A stretch of 9,799 nucleotides of DNA from an uncultured Spirochaetales bacterium (lineage in GTDB: Bacteria > Spirochaetota > Spirochaetia > Sphaerochaetales > Sphaerochaetaceae). Each line of letters opens with the position of its first letter. Position 1 is the stretch's first letter. Below, piece after piece: positions 6,424-9,799 of this stretch. The notes under the pieces were generated by a model. The model did not search any database and had not been told where the DNA came from. It saw only the letters and a list, made by a program, of their open reading frames with translations. The stretch covers positions 1 to 9,799 of the forward strand of contig CASEZU010000073.1 of NCBI GenBank assembly GCA_949292445.1. The letters are read 5' to 3'. A program made the position numbers and the translations under genes.

Positions 6424-7310
6424 AGAGGCTTGAAGGGATAATACCTTATCTTCCGACGCCTCTGGCCCCGGATGGCAGCATAATGAGGGATTCGCTCATG
6501 AAGCTCTCATCGCATCTTGCCGGCTGCGGGGTGTCGGGGCTCTGTGTGCTCGGGAGCGTAGGCGAGTTCCCGTATCTCACTGAGCGTCAGAAGCATGAGC
6601 TTGTGGAGGCTGCCGTTGCGGCAGGAAGAGCTTACGGCCTTCCTGTTGTCGCAGGTGTTTCCGGCTATTCGGAGCGTCAGGCAATTGAAGAGGCTGCAGC
6701 TTTCCGGGAGCTTGGGGCTGAGGCCATTGTCCTCATGGTTGAGGAATACTTTCCGCTCAGTGCGGAGCAGCTCGCGCATTTCATCAGAAGCGTCAGCTCT
6801 TCCGTTCCCGATCTGGAGGTCATACTCTACAGCAATCCGAAATACATGCACTATTCATTTCCTCTCCGCCTTTTTGAGCTGATCAGTGACTGCCCTAATG
6901 TCGACTGCTACAAGGATGCCTCAGGAAATACAGGATATCTTCTTTCCCTGTCTCAGAGGTTCGGGGAGAGATACCGCATATTCAGTGCGAGCGCGCATAT
7001 CCCTCTGTTTGTATTCGAGCTCGGCGGGGCTGGATGGATGGCAGGGCCTGCCTGCATAATCCCGCGCTCATCCGTGCGTCTTTTCCAGCTTGCCAAGGAG
7101 AAAAGATATGATGAGGCGCTTGAGCTTCAGCGCCGTATGTGGGCCATCAATGCATCTTTCGCGGAGTATGATCTGGTTTCCTGCATAAAGGGAGTCCTTG
7201 CCGTGCAGGGTTTTGATGTCGGCGCTCCCGTTCCGCCTCTTTCCCCATTGCCGGAAAATGAGGCAAGGCGCATAGCCGCCTTGGCGAAGAGCCTTGAGCG
7301 GGAGGTTTAG
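6420..7310 (+). CDS. DHDPS/N-acetylneuraminate lyase-family aldolase, substrate unknown
   Basis: 296 residues, the standard length for this TIM-barrel class I aldolase family, whose members join or split pyruvate and an aldehyde through a Lys Schiff base. The Lys is K165 in CYKDASGNTG, and the catalytic Tyr is Y137 in LYSNP. The pyruvate-carboxylate loop reads GSVGE (45-49) instead of GTTGE or GSTGE, so the second hydroxyl residue is Val. By eye, DapA Arg138 corresponds to Tyr142 and DapA Tyr107 to Glu109. These changes argue against lysine-biosynthetic DapA and against sialic acid lyase. The ATG at 6420 overlaps the upstream stop (ATGA); an upstream in-frame ATG at 6390 is less likely. Its place between hydrolases and a carrier suggests action on the released aglycone or a sugar derivative, which is inference. 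Confidence 0.87.
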   Translation: MKRLEGIIPYLPTPLAPDGSIMRDSLMKLSSHLAGCGVSGLCVLGSVGEFPYLTERQKHELVEAAVAAGRAYGLPVVAGVSGYSERQAIEEAAAFRELGAEAIVLMVEEYFPLSAEQLAHFIRSVSSSVPDLEVILYSNPKYMHYSFPLRLFELISDCPNVDCYKDASGNTGYLLSLSQRFGERYRIFSASAHIPLFVFELGGAGWMAGPACIIPRSSVRLFQLAKEKRYDEALELQRRMWAINASFAEYDLVSCIKGVLAVQGFDVGAPVPPLSPLPENEARRIAALAKSLEREV

Positions 7311-8270
7311 GTGAGAAAGAAGCCTTCCTTCTACACGATCCTGGCCATCACGCTTGCCCTAAGTTTCCTGATCCCCTGGCCAGGGGCCTATATCAAGAAC
7401 CATGACTGGATCATCACCGTTCTCATAATGGCGATGTATTTCGGCCTCGGCGTGAATATGGATATATCAGGAGTGCTGGCCGGTATCAGCAAATGGAAGG
7501 AGATGCTTTTCGCCCAGGTTTTCCTTTTCATCATATCTCCTCTGATCGCTTTCGCCGTTTACAGCCTTTTCATCGGATATTCTGACAATGAATCAATGAT
7601 CGGGCTTATGTTCGTATCGGCTCTCGCAACACCCATTTCCTCAGGAATAATGCTGACAGCGAGCAGAAACGGCAACAGCATCCTCTCGATGTATAACGTT
7701 GTATTATCACAATTCCTGGGAATCTTCATAACTCCGCTTGTGCTGTCGTTCGTGCTTAAGACACAGTTCGCGATGGCTGTCCCATTTTCATCGATAATCC
7801 TTGAGCTTGCCGTCAAAATGCTGATTCCATTTGCTCTGGGGCAGCTCTGCTTCCGCATCCGGGACCGTATTTCAAAGGCTGCGAAGCTCTGCACTGATTA
7901 CAGTATTTTCGTGATTCTCTATTCATATGCCTCTTTTGCGGTGCTGGAGGGATATGTGGTGAAACTTGTCTCATCGCTGATGATTCCGGCTGCGGCCCTG
8001 GTTCTCTTCCTGCTGCTTGTCCTTTTCCTCTCATCGCTTCTCACCGGCCTTCTCCGGTTCCGTTATGAGGACAGGATAAGCCTCATCTTCACCTGCACCC
8101 AGAAGACAATCGGGATGGGCATTCCTCTTGCGGTCCTTTTCTTTCCGGATCAGGAGGTAGTTGCCCTGAATACCACACTGCTCATCATTGTCTACTATGT
8201 ACTTTCAATGATTTCTTCTATTTTCGCTGTTGATCTGCTTGCGAAAGCAGAAAGGAGGATGGCCGTATGA
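7311..8270 (+). CDS. Bile acid:sodium symporter superfamily carrier, YfeH/SLC10A7-like
   Basis: 319 residues, mostly hydrophobic, with roughly nine or ten membrane segments. Two family motifs are visible: TPISSGIMLTASRNGN (107-122) and TCTQKTIGMGIPLA (261-274). They resemble the paired substrate/sodium-site segments of the YfeH/SLC10A7 branch rather than the classical bile acid carriers. It probably moves an organic anion across the inner membrane, driven by sodium; direction and substrate are unknown. The start is GTG 7311, directly after the aldolase stop and five bases after GGAGG (7301-7305). In this operon it could export a leftover base or keto acid, or import a second organic anion. 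Other branches of the superfamily carry pyruvate (BASS2) and ketopantoate (PanS), so a keto-acid cargo would suit its aldolase neighbour. Confidence 0.85.
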   Translation: MRKKPSFYTILAITLALSFLIPWPGAYIKNHDWIITVLIMAMYFGLGVNMDISGVLAGISKWKEMLFAQVFLFIISPLIAFAVYSLFIGYSDNESMIGLMFVSALATPISSGIMLTASRNGNSILSMYNVVLSQFLGIFITPLVLSFVLKTQFAMAVPFSSIILELAVKMLIPFALGQLCFRIRDRISKAAKLCTDYSIFVILYSYASFAVLEGYVVKLVSSLMIPAAALVLFLLLVLFLSSLLTGLLRFRYEDRISLIFTCTQKTIGMGIPLAVLFFPDQEVVALNTTLLIIVYYVLSMISSIFAVDLLAKAERRMAV

Positions 8271-9145
8271 AGGTGCTTTGCTACGGATCGCTCAATATCG
8301 ACATGATTTTCACTGTGCCCCATTTCGTCAAAGCCGGAGAGACCCTCGCTTCTTCTTCCATGACAAGAAGCGCTGGAGGAAAAGGGGCTAACCAGGCAGC
8401 TGCGCTGGCTAAGGCCGGCTGCGAGACATATATGGCGGGAAAGGTCGGAAAGGACGGACGCTTTCTGGTGGATACGCTTGAGAGCTTCTCGGTCGACTGC
8501 CGCTGCGTCCTTGTCACCGACAATCCTTCCGGGCAGGCCATCATCCAGCTTTCATCTGACAGCCAGAATGCGATCATCCTCCTCGCCGGAGAGAACAAGA
8601 ACATCCAGGAGGCGGAGATTGATGATGTCCTTTCCGGTTTCGGAGAGGGGGACTGGATCGTCCTGCAGAATGAGATAAACCTGCTCGGCACGATAATGCG
8701 GAAGGCCAAGGAAAGGGGCATGAGGATATGCTTCAATCCCGCACCGTTCGACGCGGAGATAAGGAACCTTCCGCTTGAGCTTGTCGACATGCTCATCGTG
8801 AATGAGATCGAGGGTGCTGAGCTCTCCGGCTGTTCCGGCCCGTTCGAGGATTCGATAAGAAAGCTGAGCGTGATGTATCCCGGCAAGGAGATAATAATGA
8901 CGGTGGGCTCCAAAGGCGCCTACTACTCCGGCAGGGCAGGTTTCATGCATCAGCCGATCATCGATTACCCCGTTGTTGATACGACAGCGGCGGGAGACAC
9001 ATTCATAGGATATTACCTTTGCTCGTTCATTAATGGAATGAGTGTCAGGGAATCGCTTTATTACGCTTCAAAGGCTTCAGGAATAGCTGTATCGCGCCCT
9101 GGAGCCATGCAGTCTGTCCCCTTGAGGGAAGAGGTGTTCTGTTAG
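8267..9145 (+). CDS. rbsK: Ribokinase-like PfkB-family sugar kinase
   Basis: 292 residues (E. coli RbsK has 309). It is predicted to phosphorylate ribose to ribose 5-phosphate in the cytoplasm, feeding the pentose phosphate pathway. N-terminal GSLNID (7-12) and the substrate loop GGKGANQ (37-43) match PfkB signature 1 in its ribokinase form. N179-x-x-E182 is the Mg/phosphate motif. DTTAAGDTF (238-246) is signature 2, with catalytic Asp244; its first Gly is replaced by Ala (AAGD for GAGD), a tolerated variant. AAAGGAGG (8251-8258) lies eight bases before the ATG, which overlaps the carrier's stop (ATGA). It provides the expected second step after riboside hydrolysis. Other PfkB sugars such as deoxyribose or pseudouridine cannot be excluded, but the N-terminal half is most ribokinase-like. 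Confidence 0.88.
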   Translation: MKVLCYGSLNIDMIFTVPHFVKAGETLASSSMTRSAGGKGANQAAALAKAGCETYMAGKVGKDGRFLVDTLESFSVDCRCVLVTDNPSGQAIIQLSSDSQNAIILLAGENKNIQEAEIDDVLSGFGEGDWIVLQNEINLLGTIMRKAKERGMRICFNPAPFDAEIRNLPLELVDMLIVNEIEGAELSGCSGPFEDSIRKLSVMYPGKEIIMTVGSKGAYYSGRAGFMHQPIIDYPVVDTTAAGDTFIGYYLCSFINGMSVRESLYYASKASGIAVSRPGAMQSVPLREEVFC

Positions 9146-9154
9146 GAGGTTATT

Positions 9155-9799
9155 ATGGACGAACTTGAAAGGAAAGCGCTTGAGTATCATATGAGAGGAG
9201 GAGTGAGCGGGAAGGTGTCGGTAGTGCCGACGAAGCCGTGCCGTACAGCGGAGGATCTTGCCCTTGCCTATACGCCTGGAGTGGCAAAGCCAGTGCTGAA
9301 GATAGCGGAGAATGCGGAGGAAGCATACAAGTACACCTCGAAAGGGAACCTGGTGGCCGTGATCTCGAACGGCACAGCGATACTGGGGCTTGGAAACAGG
9401 GGAGCCCTGGCCTCGAAGCCGGTGATGGAGGGCAAGGGAGTGCTCTTCAAGAGGTTTGCTGACATAGATGTCTTCGATATAGAAGTCAATGAGAAGGATC
9501 CGGAGAAGCTGATAGAGATAGTGGCGGCGATCTCACCGACATTCGGAGGGATAAACCTGGAGGATATAAAGGGGCCTGAATGCTTCAGGATAGAGAAGGA
9601 GCTGATAGAGAGGTGCGACATACCGGTCTTCCATGATGACCAGCACGGGACGGCGATCATAGCGACAGCGGGACTGATGAACGCGGCGGAGATAACAGGG
9701 CGGAAGATGGAAGAGATGAAGGTCGTTGTGAACGGAGCCGGAGCGGCGGGGATATCGTGTGCGCGGATGTTCATAGCAGCCGGAGTGAGGAAGGAGAAT
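9155..9799 (+). CDS. Malic enzyme (malate dehydrogenase, decarboxylating), 5' part, cut by the window edge
   Basis: 215 codons are present with no stop. Malic enzyme converts malate to pyruvate and CO2 with reduction of NAD(P). The catalytic Tyr is in LAYTPGVA (Y39), the catalytic Lys in MEGKG (K94), metal ligands E136-D137 in FGGINLEDI and D161-D162 in [10 protein letters not shown], and the nucleotide-binding GAGAAG is at 194-199. It is the short bacterial type. AGGAGGT (9144-9150) lies four bases before the ATG, and the ribokinase stop is only nine bases upstream, so it is probably co-transcribed. Codon use stands out: 15 of 18 Ile codons are ATA and none is ATT, whereas the binding-protein gene uses ATA about once in roughly two dozen. 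NAD versus NADP preference cannot be judged from this part. Confidence 0.92.
   Translation, partial: MDELERKALEYHMRGGVSGKVSVVPTKPCRTAEDLALAYTPGVAKPVLKIAENAEEAYKYTSKGNLVAVISNGTAILGLGNRGALASKPVMEGKGVLFKRFADIDVFDIEVNEKDPEKLIEIVAAISPTFGGINLEDIKGPECFRIEKELIERCDIPVFHDDQHGTAIIATAGLMNAAEITGRKMEEMKVVVNGAGAAGISCARMFIAAGVRKEN

Noticed and set aside
7373..7386. Perfect 14-bp palindrome CCCCTGGCCAGGGG in the carrier gene
   Set aside because: One palindrome of this length is expected by chance in about this much sequence. It encodes ordinary residues (IPWPG) and has no partner sites.
1..9799. CRISPR arrays, insertion sequences, tRNA or rRNA genes, attachment sites
   Set aside because: No spaced repeat arrays, transposase motifs, terminal repeats or tRNA-like cloverleaf sequences were seen on either strand. 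The window is almost filled by metabolic and transport genes.

Overview
The window carries the start of one gene cluster and the beginnings of its neighbours in a bacterium of moderate GC content. The signal peptide of the solute-binding protein ends in FAGGSSE with no usable lipobox. That style, as I recall, is common in Sphaerochaeta-type spirochaetes, so a Sphaerochaetaceae-like host is my best guess. This is inferred from protein style only; no marker gene was tested.

Layout. On the minus strand at the left edge lies the first 23 codons of a probable prolyl-tRNA synthetase gene (1-70) with its own promoter, preceded by a LacI-family repressor gene (143-1132). A 322-base AT-rich control region (1133-1454) separates the repressor from a divergent plus-strand operon. 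The operon runs without a real gap to the end of the window. It encodes a CUT1-type sugar ABC solute-binding protein, two permeases, two different nucleoside hydrolases, a DHDPS/NAL-family aldolase, a YfeH/SLC10A7-like carrier, a ribokinase and a malic enzyme (cut by the window edge). After the binding-protein gene, junctions are 3 bases, 3 bases, a 4-base overlap, a 4-base overlap, direct abutment, a 4-base overlap and 9 bases. This implies one transcript with translational coupling. The only larger gap (53 bases, after the binding-protein gene) holds a hairpin.

How the genes may work together. LacI-type regulator, uptake, nucleoside hydrolase and ribokinase together are the logic of known riboside-catabolic operons (compare uriR-rbsK1-uriT-uriH of Corynebacterium glutamicum). 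The likely core is uptake of a nucleoside or other N-riboside, cleavage to base and ribose, and phosphorylation of ribose. Several parts do not fit a plain nucleoside operon. The transporter is of the carbohydrate CUT1 type and has no ATPase gene. Each of the two hydrolases has lost a different ribose-contacting Asn. There is also a Schiff-base aldolase whose active site departs from DapA, and an organic-anion-type carrier. I infer a pathway for a modified or unusual riboside, in which the aldolase and carrier handle the aglycone or a modified sugar and the malic enzyme sits at pyruvate. The substrate is unknown.
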